DNA of 32,495 nucleotides from Bacteroidales bacterium. GTDB taxonomy: Bacteria > Bacteroidota > Bacteroidia > Bacteroidales > UBA932. Where the stretch lies: the NCBI GenBank assembly GCA_024401715.1, contig JAKSKO010000025.1, positions 1 through 32,495 on the forward strand. The letters run 5' to 3'. Made by a program: the position numbers and the translations under genes. A model generated the notes under the pieces. The model had not been told where the DNA came from, searched no databases, and saw only the letters and a list, made by a program, of their open reading frames with translations. How positions within the stretch are numbered: the stretch's first letter is position 1; each line of letters opens with the position of its first letter. Shown here piece by piece: positions 23,292-31,801 of this stretch.

Positions 23292-25217
23292 TTAAATGTC
23301 AATTCCGTCCATTTCCTCCAGACTGCGCAGATTGGTGCGTATGAAGTCTTGGCGGTCCTGGGTGTTGTCTCCCATATAGAAGGTAAGAAGTTCCTTGATG
23401 GATTCCTCGTGGCTTAGCGTAACATCTGTAAGACGCATTTCCGGGCCGATGAAGTCCTTGAATTCGGCAGGGGAAATCTCTCCCAGACCTTTGAATCGGG
23501 TTAGTTCCACCTGACCCTTGAATGCCTTCACGGCCTCGTCCTTCTCTTCACGGCTGAAGCAGTAGCGGCTCTCTTTCTTGCCCTTCACGCGGAAGAGCGG
23601 GGTTTCCAGAATGTATACGTGGCCACCGCGGATAAGGTCCGGGTAGAATTTCAGAAGGAAGGTGAGAACAAGCAGGCGTATGTGCATGCCGTCATCATCG
23701 GCATCTGTTGCCACAATGATATTGTTGTAGCGCAGGTTGTCCAGATCTTCCTCCACGCCAAGGGCCGATATCAGAAGGGTGAGCTCCTGGTTGGCCGATA
23801 CCTTGGCAGCGCTTTCCTTGAAGCAGTTGATAGGCTTGCCCCTGAGGCTGAATACGGCCTGGGTGTTGGCGTCGCGCACCAGGGTGAAGGTGCCGGAAGC
23901 CGAATCACCCTCCGTGATGAAGATACTGCTCTGCTGGGTGAAGGCGGCGTTGTCTTTGGTAGGCTTGTCGTTATAGTGATAGCGGCAGTCGCGCAGTTTC
24001 GGGTTGTACTCGTCTTTCTTGCGCTTTACCTTGATTTTCTCCGATACCTCTCCCTTCTGCTTGCGGATCTTCTCGTTCATCACAATCTTTTCCTGGATGA
24101 TAGGCTGAATCTCCTTGTGTATGTGAAGGTAGTTGTCCAGATTGGTCTTCATGAAATCGTTCACGAAGCCGCGTATGGTTGGGCCCTTGTCTGTGTCTAT
24201 CTGGGCGCCGTCCTTGTCTTTGATAGGTTTCTCCCACATGTACACAGAGCTCATCTTGGTCTTTGCCTGGTTGGCGAAGTTAGGCTCCTGAACGCGCATT
24301 GAAACCGCGCCTATGATGCCCTCCCTGATGTCCTGGGGGTCATAGTCTTTCTTGTAGAATTCCTTCAGTGTACGGGCAACAGCCTCACGGAAGGCGGCAA
24401 GATGTGTTCCGCCGTCGCGTGTGAACTGGCCGTTCACGAAAGATGAAATGTCTTCGTTGTCTTTGTTGCCATGGGTGAAAACAATCTCTATGTCTTCACT
24501 CTCTATGTGGATTGGCGGGTAGAGCGGAGCCTCGGTGAGGGAATCGTTAACCAGATCCAGCAAACCGTTCTCGCTCTTGAAAGTTTCTCCGTTGAAATTG
24601 AGTGCAAGACCTTTGTTCAGATAAGAATAGTTCTTTATCATGGCCTGCACAAGGTCCATGCGATAGTGATATCCCACGAACATAAGCGGGTCCGGAGTGA
24701 ACTCCACGTATGTGCCGTTTTTCTCTTTGGGTGCCTCCCTCTGGCCTTCTTCCAGTATCTTGCCGCGGCGGTATCGGGCGAACGAGGCCTTGCCGTCACG
24801 ATAGGACTCTATGAAGAAATCCACGCTGAGGGCGTTTGTGGCCTTGATGCCGACGCCGTTCATACCCACGCTCTTTACGAAGGCCTTGTCGTCGAACTTA
24901 CCACCGGTGTTAAGGATGCTGGACACTGCCACAACCTTTCCCAGAGGAATACCGCGGCCGAAGTCGCGCACTGTTACGGAAGACTCCGTGACGGTGATGT
25001 TTATCTGCTTGCCGGCGTGCATGCGGAACTCGTCTATACTGTTGTCCACAACCTCCTTCAGCAGGACGTAGATTCCGTCTGCGGTGTGCTCTCCGTTTCC
25101 AAGCTGGCCTATGTACATACCAGGCCTCTGGCGGATGTGCTCCATGCCTTCCAGAGTGCGTATGTTATCTTCGTTATAGTCCTGGGCTGCTGTATTCCTG
25201 ATAAGCTCTTCTGCCAT
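23292..25217 (-). CDS. parE: DNA topoisomerase IV subunit B
   Basis: ATPase subunit of a type IIA topoisomerase (topo IV) that decatenates chromosomes. Of 641 residues, the N-terminal GHKL ATPase shows EVVDNSIDEF (55-64), DFGRGIPLGK (85-94) and GMNGVGIKATNAL. The TOPRIM domain shows EGDSA (436-440) and DADDDG (505-510). LKG-type motifs are ELTRFKGLGEISP near the C-terminus. The short length and lack of the extra gyrase insert fit ParE rather than GyrB. The gene sits in an operon with pssA and an exported peptidase; its partner parC is not adjacent here. Gap to pssA is 17 nt. Confidence 0.93.
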   Translation of the reverse strand: MAEELIRNTAAQDYNEDNIRTLEGMEHIRQRPGMYIGQLGNGEHTADGIYVLLKEVVDNSIDEFRMHAGKQINITVTESSVTVRDFGRGIPLGKVVAVSSILNTGGKFDDKAFVKSVGMNGVGIKATNALSVDFFIESYRDGKASFARYRRGKILEEGQREAPKEKNGTYVEFTPDPLMFVGYHYRMDLVQAMIKNYSYLNKGLALNFNGETFKSENGLLDLVNDSLTEAPLYPPIHIESEDIEIVFTHGNKDNEDISSFVNGQFTRDGGTHLAAFREAVARTLKEFYKKDYDPQDIREGIIGAVSMRVQEPNFANQAKTKMSSVYMWEKPIKDKDGAQIDTDKGPTIRGFVNDFMKTNLDNYLHIHKEIQPIIQEKIVMNEKIRKQKGEVSEKIKVKRKKDEYNPKLRDCRYHYNDKPTKDNAAFTQQSSIFITEGDSASGTFTLVRDANTQAVFSLRGKPINCFKESAAKVSANQELTLLISALGVEEDLDNLRYNNIIVATDADDDGMHIRLLVLTFLLKFYPDLIRGGHVYILETPLFRVKGKKESRYCFSREEKDEAVKAFKGQVELTRFKGLGEISPAEFKDFIGPEMRLTDVTLSHEESIKELLTFYMGDNTQDRQDFIRTNLRSLEEMDGIDI

Positions 25218-25234
25218 ATTGTCTACTGCTGTTT

Positions 25235-25969
25235 CTATTTCTCGCGCACGAATATGGCGCAGATTATATTGATTATGATGTATGCGATGAAAGAGAACAA
25301 CACGCAGATGGACCAGTTGAGGCCGGCAACCGCAACCATGACTGCAGAAAATATAACAGCTCCGGCGAATATGAGCCTAAGCTTCATGGCAAGGTTCATG
25401 CTTTCGCCTTTGTGGATTTTCATGCTGAACATAGGTATCTCGCTTACAAGAAGCAGGGACAGGGCTATGCTCATTGCAGGAATCACCCACAGGTTGTTGC
25501 AGGCCAGGCTTAATGCGGAATCCGGACATACGCACATGTTGTATGACAGTGAGCCGCAGATCATTGCGCACGCAGGGGTGGCAAGACCTATGAAACTGCT
25601 GGTCTGACGTTCATCGGTGTTGAATTTTGCCAAGCGTACGCCGGAGAATACCGCAATGACAAGCGGAACCCACACCTGCCACTGCTGCGGCCCGAATTCC
25701 AGGAACAGGGTCATGAAAAGCATGATGGAAGGCAGCAGGCCGAAGGAAATGAGGTCTGCAAGGGAGTCCAGCTCTTTGCCAAGGGGTGAATATGCATCCA
25801 GTGCGCGTGCGCTTAGGCCATCGCAAAAATCACAGACTGCACCTGCCAGCATAAGATAGAAGGCAATGTCCATTCTGTGAAATACCGTGCAGGATATCAC
25901 TCCCAGAACCCCACAGGTGAGATTCATGGAAGTGATAGTGTCCGGTATGAATTTAGTGATTTTGATCAT
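25235..25969 (-). CDS. pssA: CDP-diacylglycerol--serine O-phosphatidyltransferase
   Basis: Inner-membrane enzyme making phosphatidylserine, the precursor of phosphatidylethanolamine. The CDP-alcohol phosphotransferase motif DG-x2-AR-x8-G-x3-D-x3-D is complete in CDGLSARALDAYSPLGKELDSLAD (key residues D, G, A, R, G, D, D). The 244-residue protein has several hydrophobic segments (for example IAFYLMLAGAVC and FGLLPSIMLFMTLF), fitting a polytopic enzyme. Its ATG (25967-25969) overlaps the stop of the peptidase gene by one base (TAATG), a sign of translational coupling. Confidence 0.95.
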   Translation of the reverse strand: MIKITKFIPDTITSMNLTCGVLGVISCTVFHRMDIAFYLMLAGAVCDFCDGLSARALDAYSPLGKELDSLADLISFGLLPSIMLFMTLFLEFGPQQWQVWVPLVIAVFSGVRLAKFNTDERQTSSFIGLATPACAMICGSLSYNMCVCPDSALSLACNNLWVIPAMSIALSLLLVSEIPMFSMKIHKGESMNLAMKLRLIFAGAVIFSAVMVAVAGLNWSICVLFSFIAYIIINIICAIFVREK

Positions 25970-27171
25970 TAGTTGATTCCAAGTTTCTTGCGAAGATCTT
26001 TTGGAAGTGCGTCTTTGTGTACAAGGAAGTTGAGAGTCTTGTAGGCAATGAAGGAATCGGACATGTACCAGATACCTTTGTATTTGCCGGTCTCACCCCA
26101 AGAGTTCTTCACCATAAAATATTTGGTACCGTTCTGGTCTGTGGCATAGCCGTAGATGTGCATGCCATGATCATCGGTGGTTTTCTTGCGGTCGTAAGCC
26201 TCCTGACGCATCTCGTCGGTGATTTCGGTAAGCTCCTGTGGAAGGGTTGCAGCCTTTGCCTCTTCAGGCTTGCTGTTGTCTTTGCCCACCCAGTGCTCCT
26301 GGTCGCTGCCGGCTGCAGGTTTTGCTGTCTCGGCAGGTTTCTCCACAATTGCGATACCGTTGCGTGTGAAGCCTTTCTCTGATACGTCACCGCCCCAGAG
26401 AACTGTGTAGCCGTTGTCACATGCGTTATAGAGGATTCTCATCATATCGGCAAGAGGAACGTTATAGCCGTTGGCGTTGCGCCAGTTGTCGCAAACCTCG
26501 ATAGGGCACTCCTCGTACCAAGGCTCTGCAGCGAAAGAGCAGATATTCACGTAGTCCTTAACGTTCAGCTTGAGCTGCTCGTCGCGGTATGTTGCAGGGG
26601 TGAATGATTTGCCCTCTGCCTTGAACTCTGATGGCCACTCGCCCATATAAGCCTGGAGAACAGCGTCGAAGCCTTTCTTCCATGCAGTGGTGAGAACGCG
26701 GTTAGGGTTCTTTACGATAGCGTCCACATATGCTTTCAGAACAGCGTCAAGCTCTCCTATCTCCGGAAGCTCGCTGCCGTACTGCTGGCCTGAATATACA
26801 TCCTGAGGCACGATGCCGTATTTCTTGATTACGGACATAACGTCGCCGAAACCGCTGCCCTGTGCGAAGCCCATTTTGCCGTCCATGCGGACATATTTTG
26901 TTGCGCGGTCGCTGTACGCGTGGCTTACAACCCACATTTCAGAGAGGTCATAGGTCTTCTTCTGGGTACGGAGAAGCTCGCTCTCCAGGAAGCTGATTGA
27001 ACTGAAGCACCAGCATGTACCGCTGCGGTACTGGTTCTTGATTGGGCTGATTGGAGCCTCTTTAACGGTTGTGAACTGGTACTCCGGTGCCTCTGGAGTT
27101 GCAGGGGTTGTCTGCGCAAATGCTGCGAATGAAACGCAAAGTGCTGCGATTGAAAGGATTGTGTTTTTCAT
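25969..27171 (-). CDS. Exported C1-family cysteine peptidase (bleomycin hydrolase/PepC-like)
   Basis: A 400-residue papain-fold aminopeptidase. The signal peptide MKNTILSIAALCVSFAAFAQ predicts periplasmic location, unlike cytosolic PepC. The catalytic triad is visible: Cys53 in NQYRSGTCWCF, His335 in DDHGMHIYGY and Asn356 in VKNSWGE. A Pro/Ala/Lys-rich linker (about 277-310) precedes the His domain. The frame is open upstream to 27276, but that part crosses the promoter; ATG at 27171 gives the signal peptide. First gene of the pepC-like, pssA, parE, esterase operon. It probably trims peptides outside the cytoplasm. Confidence 0.93.
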   Translation of the reverse strand: MKNTILSIAALCVSFAAFAQTTPATPEAPEYQFTTVKEAPISPIKNQYRSGTCWCFSSISFLESELLRTQKKTYDLSEMWVVSHAYSDRATKYVRMDGKMGFAQGSGFGDVMSVIKKYGIVPQDVYSGQQYGSELPEIGELDAVLKAYVDAIVKNPNRVLTTAWKKGFDAVLQAYMGEWPSEFKAEGKSFTPATYRDEQLKLNVKDYVNICSFAAEPWYEECPIEVCDNWRNANGYNVPLADMMRILYNACDNGYTVLWGGDVSEKGFTRNGIAIVEKPAETAKPAAGSDQEHWVGKDNSKPEEAKAATLPQELTEITDEMRQEAYDRKKTTDDHGMHIYGYATDQNGTKYFMVKNSWGETGKYKGIWYMSDSFIAYKTLNFLVHKDALPKDLRKKLGIN

Positions 27172-27209
27172 AATATTATATGTCTGATACATTCTGTACA
27201 CAGTGTCTG

Positions 27210-27217
27210 CAAATTTA
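27210..27217 (-). promoter_or_regulatory. Promoter -7 box of the C1 peptidase operon
   Basis: The minus strand reads TAAATTTG, 38 nt before the ATG. A TTGG lies at about the -33 position, overlapping the start codon of the divergent exonuclease gene. Confidence 0.62.
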
Positions 27218-27229
27218 GTAAATTTTTTG

Positions 27230-27237
27230 TAACTTTG
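27230..27237 (+). promoter_or_regulatory. Promoter -7 box of the exonuclease gene
   Basis: TAACTTTG, ending only 5 nt before the ATG at 27243. If used, transcription starts at or next to the start codon. Confidence 0.5.
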
Positions 27238-27242
27238 TGCCA

Positions 27243-27866
27243 ATGTTTCACCTAAGTAAAAAAGAGTACGCACCAAGCGTTACGGCCGAAGAGATAAGCA
27301 GAATGCCCCTGACATTGTTCGAGGGCAAGATTTATGTCATTGATGAGTTCGGCCCGGAATATCAGAGGGCGGTGAGGTATCTGCGCAGGCACAGCGTAAT
27401 AGGTTTCGATACCGAAACGCGTCCCGTATTCACTCCCGGAGCTCCGCAGAAGGGTGTGGCTCTGTTGCAGCTTTCAAGCGGCCGCAGGGCATTCCTGTTC
27501 CGCCTCTTCAAAATGGGAATGGAGGAGAGTCTGGCCGAAATACTTGCCAATCCGAAAATTCTTAAGATTGGTGCAGCCGTGCAGGATGACATCCGCGGAC
27601 TGCAGAAAATCTATCCTTTCAAGGCCGACGGTTTCGTGGATCTGCAGAAAATCTGCTCCCAGTGGGGTATCCAGGACAAAAGCGTGAAGAAAATGACTGC
27701 CATCGTAATGGGCAAGCGCATTTCAAAGACCCAGCAGCTTAGCAATTGGGAAGCGCCGAAACTTTCCGATGCCCAGAAAATCTATGCAGCCACAGATGCG
27801 TGGATATGCCGCGAGATGTACAAGAAACTGCTGGACAGCCCAAAGGTTGAAAGCCCTGCAGAATAG
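27243..27866 (+). CDS. 3'-5' exonuclease (DEDD/RNase D-like)
   Basis: A 207-residue DEDD-type exonuclease domain protein. Exo I is VIGFDTETRP (D56, E58), Exo II includes AAVQDDIRGLQ and Exo III includes YAATDAWICREMYKKL with Tyr and Asp. It lacks the HRDC domain of true RNase D, so it is a stand-alone exonuclease whose substrate (RNA or DNA) cannot be told. ATG at 27243 keeps the family-like EEISRMPLTLFEGKIYVID lead. The next ATG at 27303 would remove part of that. A GTG at 27237 lies inside the -7 box and is unlikely. Confidence 0.9.
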   Translation: MFHLSKKEYAPSVTAEEISRMPLTLFEGKIYVIDEFGPEYQRAVRYLRRHSVIGFDTETRPVFTPGAPQKGVALLQLSSGRRAFLFRLFKMGMEESLAEILANPKILKIGAAVQDDIRGLQKIYPFKADGFVDLQKICSQWGIQDKSVKKMTAIVMGKRISKTQQLSNWEAPKLSDAQKIYAATDAWICREMYKKLLDSPKVESPAE

Positions 27867-27877
27867 TTTCGGCCCGG

Positions 27878-27900
27878 TCCGGCGTGTTCCATCGGCCGGA
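27878..27900. terminator. Possible weak terminator between converging genes
   Basis: TCCGGC and GCCGGA can pair over an 11-nt spacer in the 40-bp gap between the exonuclease and DMT transporter genes. No T-run follows on either strand. Confidence 0.25.
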
Positions 27901-27906
27901 GAAATA

Positions 27907-28851
27907 CTAATTCCTTGAAAAATTAACGATTCCCACACCTGCGAAAACAAGGACGCAGGCGGCCGCTTTGGCCCATGTCATGGTGTCCATTCCGGCGGCA
28001 AGGCTTATGGCCATTGCCATTATCGGCTGGAGATAGGAGTACATGCACACGACAACCGGTTTAATGCGTTTCTGGCCTATCGGGATAAGGAAATAGGAGA
28101 CGAAGGTTGCGAAAACAACAACGTACAGAATCTGCAGGGCTATTGAAGTGCTGATGGCTGCGTAATCGGTGTGCAACAGGTCCTTTATGCCGAAAGGCAG
28201 GGCGAAGAGGGTGGAAAAAAGGAACATCCACTTCATGAAAACCGCTACGTTGTATTTCTGTATCAGCGGTTTGAAGATTCCCACATAAAGCGCGAAGCTT
28301 AGGGTGTTCACAATCATCAGCGCTATACCCCAGATTGATGTCTGCGTTACGTCCGATGCGGCCCTGACGGTGTTCAGGATTAGAAACATTACGCCGCAGA
28401 CGCTTATTGCCAGGCCGGCAACGCCCTTCAGGGTTATCCTGTCCTTCAGGAAAAGGGCGGCAACTATCATGGTCATGATGGGGGAGAGGACGCTTAGGAT
28501 GGATACGTCCACTGCGGTTGTCATGGTTACAGCCTTCAGAAAGGAGAGCTGGGTTAGGAAAAGACCGAAGAAAGAGGCTACGGCAATCTTCCAGAGGTCT
28601 TTGCTTTCAATCATGGTTTTCCCGTCGGGCCTGTATCCGTGCGTTCTGGAAGCAATGCGGCTTATTCCGGACGCCATGCAGAAAAGAACAAGCGCTCCTA
28701 TGGAACGCATGCAGAAAAGGGCGATGGGACTTACCACCTGCGCATCCGCAATGTTCTTGCAGAATACGATGTTGAAACCGAAGATGAAATAAGCCAGGAA
28801 ACAACAGAGGTTCCCCAGCAGTATGTCTCCCGGCTTTTGGAATTTTTTCAC
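27907..28851 (-). CDS. DMT-superfamily (EamA) transporter
   Basis: A 314-residue inner-membrane protein with two EamA repeats of about five membrane helices each. The first repeat spans roughly residues 12-150 (ILLGNLCCFLAYFIFGFN, SPIALFCMRSIGALVLF, ALFLKDRITLKGVAGLAISVCGV) and the second about 170-310 (GIALMIVNTLSFALYVGIFKPL, YSYLQPIMAMAISLAAG). The typical conserved Pro in the YLQP segment is present. Such carriers export amino acids, drugs or metabolites; the substrate is not predictable. The start is a GTG at 28851 (MKKFQKPGD), 15 nt after the APH-like gene stop. Confidence 0.88.
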   Translation of the reverse strand: MKKFQKPGDILLGNLCCFLAYFIFGFNIVFCKNIADAQVVSPIALFCMRSIGALVLFCMASGISRIASRTHGYRPDGKTMIESKDLWKIAVASFFGLFLTQLSFLKAVTMTTAVDVSILSVLSPIMTMIVAALFLKDRITLKGVAGLAISVCGVMFLILNTVRAASDVTQTSIWGIALMIVNTLSFALYVGIFKPLIQKYNVAVFMKWMFLFSTLFALPFGIKDLLHTDYAAISTSIALQILYVVVFATFVSYFLIPIGQKRIKPVVVCMYSYLQPIMAMAISLAAGMDTMTWAKAAACVLVFAGVGIVNFSRN

Positions 28852-28866
28852 TGTGTCTTGCGCTGT

Positions 28867-29721
28867 TTAGCCCTCGTAGGATTCTACGTAATTGAATGCC
28901 TTCTCTCCCAAGTGGACGGGGATAGGCTCGTTCTTGTCCAGCTCCATTGCAAACTGGCGCATTGCAATGTACGGCGTGAGGTCTTCCTGCAGTTTCTCTA
29001 TGTCTACATCCGGTCCGAAGTATTCTTTTGCGAAGGCCTGCCAGAATTCATGCTCTGTTTCGGCAGTGTGGTGGAAAACCTCCTGATGGAATGCCGGATT
29101 GGACCTTCCGAAAACGCTTACGATATAGGTCATGGCAAGGTCGAACATGAAATAGCCGTAGCAGAAGTTTCCAAGGTCTATCAGCCAGCTTTTGCCTTCT
29201 GCAATTATGACATTGCCGCAGTGAAGGTCTCCGTGCAGGCAGCTGTTGCCGTCCGGCAGACTTTCCAGAATCTTGATGGCCTTCCTTTTGAAATCGTCGC
29301 TATGGAAAGGGTTCTTGTTTATGATGTTTTTGTAGTGATCCTTCACGTTGCGCAGCCTGCCGTTGTTGCCGTTTGTGCCGTGCATCAGCTTCACAATCTG
29401 TGCAAAATCGTGCGCATATTCCTTAACCCTGTCCGGATGCTGGCCAAGCGCCCTGGCATATGAAACCTTGTCCTGCATGCGGGTGAAAGTTGCTCCCACG
29501 CGTTTTCCGTCTGTGAGCGCCTCACCCGGCTTAGGGGTGGGAAGACCCATTTCCCAGACGATTTGCGATGTCTCCAGCTCTGAAAGCATCTCCTCGTTCT
29601 GGTTTTCGTCCACATTGAATTTGAGAATGATATTAGGGTTTTCCTTATTATAATAGGATTCTCCAACGGCACCGCCGCCGAAGAGTACCCAGTCTTCCAT
29701 ATTTGTTTTCCTGATCTCCAT
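28867..29721 (-). CDS. Aminoglycoside-phosphotransferase-like kinase (APH family)
   Basis: A 284-residue small-molecule kinase with an eukaryotic-like kinase fold. The N-lobe has a Gly-rich loop LFGGGAVGES (13-22) and Lys34 in IILKF. The catalytic loop is HGDLHCGN (H163, D165, N170) and the metal-binding Asp is D182 in LIDLGN. Choline, fructosamine and antibiotic kinases share this fold; nothing here singles out drug resistance. ATG at 29721 is 21 nt after a TATCTTTG box; an upstream TTG at 29745 lies inside the promoter. Cotranscribed with the DMT transporter. Confidence 0.85.
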   Translation of the reverse strand: MEIRKTNMEDWVLFGGGAVGESYYNKENPNIILKFNVDENQNEEMLSELETSQIVWEMGLPTPKPGEALTDGKRVGATFTRMQDKVSYARALGQHPDRVKEYAHDFAQIVKLMHGTNGNNGRLRNVKDHYKNIINKNPFHSDDFKRKAIKILESLPDGNSCLHGDLHCGNVIIAEGKSWLIDLGNFCYGYFMFDLAMTYIVSVFGRSNPAFHQEVFHHTAETEHEFWQAFAKEYFGPDVDIEKLQEDLTPYIAMRQFAMELDKNEPIPVHLGEKAFNYVESYEG

Positions 29722-29742
29722 AAATTTGTAAATTCCGTCCTG

Positions 29743-29750
29743 CAAAGATA
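29743..29750 (-). promoter_or_regulatory. Promoter -7 box of the APH-like gene
   Basis: The minus strand reads TATCTTTG, 21 nt before the ATG at 29721. Confidence 0.62.
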
Positions 29751-29783
29751 ATATTATTTCTTGTTATCCACTTTTGATTTTGA

Positions 29784-29791
29784 TAACTTTG
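29784..29791 (+). promoter_or_regulatory. Promoter -7 box of the BASS transporter gene
   Basis: TAACTTTG, 25 nt before the ATG at 29817, with TTG (29761-29763) about 19 nt upstream at the -33 position. Confidence 0.68.
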
Positions 29792-29816
29792 CCGATGTTT
29801 TAACGAAACTTGGATA

Positions 29817-30659
29817 ATGAACAGTATTTTGATTGTGATTCCCATACTTGCCCTGTTGATGTTCGACCTTGGACTGTCGCTGGAGGGCAAGGATTTCCTT
29901 CTTGTTTTCCAGAAACCCAAAGCCGTGCTTGCCGGTATGCTGGGCCAGCTGGTGTTTCTTCCGGCCATTGCCCTGTGCCTTTGCATGGCCATCGGGCTGG
30001 ATCCGCGCTTTGCCATAGGACTTATGCTTATAGCATGCTGCCCGGGTGGAAGTTCGTCCAACGTGTTTTCAAAACTGATGAAGGGCGATGTGGCCCTAAG
30101 TGTTTCACTCACGGCCATCAGCAGCATAATCACACTGTTCACCATGCCTGTGCTGATGCAATGGGTATCGGCCTATTTCGGCAAAAGCGTGAACATTACG
30201 CTCCCGGTTGGAAACCTGCTGGTGCAAAACCTTGTTACAATGCTGCTGCCTATTATCATAGGTATATTTATCCGTCGTTATTGGCACGGGGCTGCGCAGA
30301 AGATATCCGCAGTGCTTTCAAAACTGGCGTTTCCTGCGTTGATGCTGCTGGCAGGCCTTTTCTTTGTGGGGAACAGGGCGGTTATAATTGAATATTTCGC
30401 CCTGCTGGGTGCAAGCACTACGGCGCTGCTGCTTTCGGCCATCCTGCTTGCTTTCGTCCTCTGCATGGTGTTCCGTCTCCAGCAGGCACAGCGACGCACC
30501 ATCATGGTGGAAGTGGGAATGCAGAATGCAGCACAGGCCATTGCGGTTGCTAGCAGCCCGTTCGTGTTCAATGATGCGGTGATTGCGATACCTGCAATCG
30601 TGTATGCGCTTATGATGAACGTTGTTTTCCTGCTGTGGCTTGCGTTCATGAAAAAATAG
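29817..30659 (+). CDS. Bile acid:sodium symporter family (BASS) transporter
   Basis: A 280-residue inner-membrane protein of the BASS/SBF family, sodium-coupled carriers of organic anions. Signatures are LLMFDLGLSLEGKDFLLVFQKPKAVL at the start (the M-F-x-x-G-x-x-L and P-K-A positions), the crossover segment ACCPGGSSSNVFSKLMKGDVALSVSLTAISS and VGMQNAAQAIAVASSPF (E-x-G-x-QNA) near the C-terminus. It is shorter than usual at the N-terminus, since only about seven residues precede the first core helix. Despite the family name, bile acid is not a proven substrate; keto acids are also possible. It ends in a terminator shared with the next gene. Confidence 0.9.
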   Translation: MNSILIVIPILALLMFDLGLSLEGKDFLLVFQKPKAVLAGMLGQLVFLPAIALCLCMAIGLDPRFAIGLMLIACCPGGSSSNVFSKLMKGDVALSVSLTAISSIITLFTMPVLMQWVSAYFGKSVNITLPVGNLLVQNLVTMLLPIIIGIFIRRYWHGAAQKISAVLSKLAFPALMLLAGLFFVGNRAVIIEYFALLGASTTALLLSAILLAFVLCMVFRLQQAQRRTIMVEVGMQNAAQAIAVASSPFVFNDAVIAIPAIVYALMMNVVFLLWLAFMKK

Positions 30660-30677
30660 CCTTTCGGGAGGCTATTT
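30654..30677. terminator. Bidirectional terminator shared by two converging genes
   Basis: AAATAGCCT, loop TTCGGG, AGGCTATTT: a 9-bp perfect stem with A and T tracts outside. It overlaps the stop codons of both the BASS gene (30657-30659) and the phosphatase gene (30672-30674). Confidence 0.8.
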
Positions 30678-31148
30678 CAATTTGAGGGTAGTTGCAAGGT
30701 AGGCCTCGCAGCCGGAAAGGCAGTCCTGGAAGGTGGTTTCGAAATCTCCTGTGTACCAGGGGTCTGCAACGTCGCGGCTTTTGCCGGCGAAGGTCATCAG
30801 GAGTTTTATCTTGTGCTGCGGGTCATCGGGGATTATCCGTTTTATGAGGCGCAGGTTTGAAGCGTCCATGCATATGATGTCATCGTACTCCTCATAGTCC
30901 TTTCTTGTAACCTGTCGGGCGGTTTTCCCCGGATCGTAGATTATTCCATGGCTGCTGAGGCAGCGTTTGGCAGGCGGATATATGCCGCTGCCTATCTCTT
31001 CCGTGCTTACGGCTGCCGATTCGGCGTAAAACAGTTCATCGGCATGATATGCCTTCACCAGGGCCTTGAAAATGAATTCGGCCATGGGAGAGCGGCAGAT
31101 GTTGCCGTGGCAGACAAAAAGGACTTTGCGGGGTTTGATGTTCAACAT
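30672..31148 (-). CDS. Low-molecular-weight protein-tyrosine phosphatase
   Basis: A 158-residue LMW-PTP. The phosphate-binding loop is C13-HGNIC-R19-S in VLFVCHGNICRSPMAEF and the general acid is D129 in ADPWYTGDF, both intact. These enzymes dephosphorylate phosphotyrosine proteins, often the BY-kinases of capsule and exopolysaccharide export; no such kinase is in the window. The gene lies 35 nt downstream of carbonic anhydrase, probably in one transcript. Confidence 0.94.
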   Translation of the reverse strand: MLNIKPRKVLFVCHGNICRSPMAEFIFKALVKAYHADELFYAESAAVSTEEIGSGIYPPAKRCLSSHGIIYDPGKTARQVTRKDYEEYDDIICMDASNLRLIKRIIPDDPQHKIKLLMTFAGKSRDVADPWYTGDFETTFQDCLSGCEAYLATTLKLK

Positions 31149-31183
31149 TCTGTTCGTGTTTTAGTGTCTTGGGGTGCCGCTTA

Positions 31184-31726
31184 CTATTCTATGCGGGTGA
31201 GTTCGCCTGTGGTGGAGTCCATGATATAGCCTTTAACCACAACGTCCTTAGGCACAAGCGGATGATTGCTTATGAGGTCTACGGTTTCAAGGATGGCCGA
31301 TGGGGTGTCGTCGAAGCCGTGCAACCATTTGTCCAGGTCTATGCCGCAGTGGCGCATCAGGCTGATGTGCTCTTCGTCTATGCCGCGCTCCTTCATCAGG
31401 TGCAGCATTTCGGCCGAATCCATAGCCTGAACGCCGCAACCTGTGTGACCGATGATCATGATTTCATTTACACCAAGCTCGTAAATGGCAACCAGAAGGC
31501 TGCGTATGGTGCTGTCGAAAGGGTTTGTGACTACTGCTCCGGCGTTTTTTATCAGCTTTACATCGCCGTTCTTTATTCCAAGGGCTGCAGGCAGAAGAGT
31601 TACCAGACGCGTGTCCATGCAGGTGAGGATGGCAATTTTCTTGTCCGGATATTTGCTTGTGGCGTAATTCTCGTATTCCTTGTTCTCAACGAAACGTTTG
31701 TTGAATTGGAGCATTTCTTCTATCAT
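31184..31726 (-). CDS. Beta-class carbonic anhydrase
   Basis: A compact 180-residue zinc enzyme that hydrates CO2 to bicarbonate. Zinc ligands and the Asp-Arg dyad are visible: C36, D38 and R40 in TCMDTR, H94 and C97 in IGHTGCG. The lack of an N-terminal extension fits the small beta-CA clade found in many anaerobes. No signal peptide. It could feed bicarbonate to PEP carboxykinase and fatty-acid synthesis (inference). ATG at 31726 with a -7 box 27 nt upstream. Confidence 0.95.
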   Translation of the reverse strand: MIEEMLQFNKRFVENKEYENYATSKYPDKKIAILTCMDTRLVTLLPAALGIKNGDVKLIKNAGAVVTNPFDSTIRSLLVAIYELGVNEIMIIGHTGCGVQAMDSAEMLHLMKERGIDEEHISLMRHCGIDLDKWLHGFDDTPSAILETVDLISNHPLVPKDVVVKGYIMDSTTGELTRIE

Positions 31727-31753
31727 GATGTGCGGGCTTTATGTAGTTTTCTA

Positions 31754-31761
31754 CAAAGATA
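31754..31761 (-). promoter_or_regulatory. Promoter -7 box of the carbonic anhydrase gene
   Basis: The minus strand reads TATCTTTG, 27 nt before the ATG at 31726. Confidence 0.62.
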
Positions 31762-31801
31762 CGAATTTTTGCCGGTGTTTGTTCTCATCAACATTTTTTC
31801 G

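Noticed and set aside
23292..23302. TTG at 23302 as the start of the esterase
   Set aside because: It lies within the parE coding end; the ATG at 23290 gives a normal signal peptide and 1-nt spacing.
26210..26350. Pro/Ala/Lys-rich linker of the C1 peptidase as a second repeat insertion
   Set aside because: No inverted repeats bound it, and bleomycin-hydrolase-like proteins normally have a variable linker at this place.
28867..29721. APH-like kinase as an antibiotic-resistance gene
   Set aside because: Only the general kinase-fold motifs are visible and the context (DMT transporter, no mobile element) gives no support for drug resistance.
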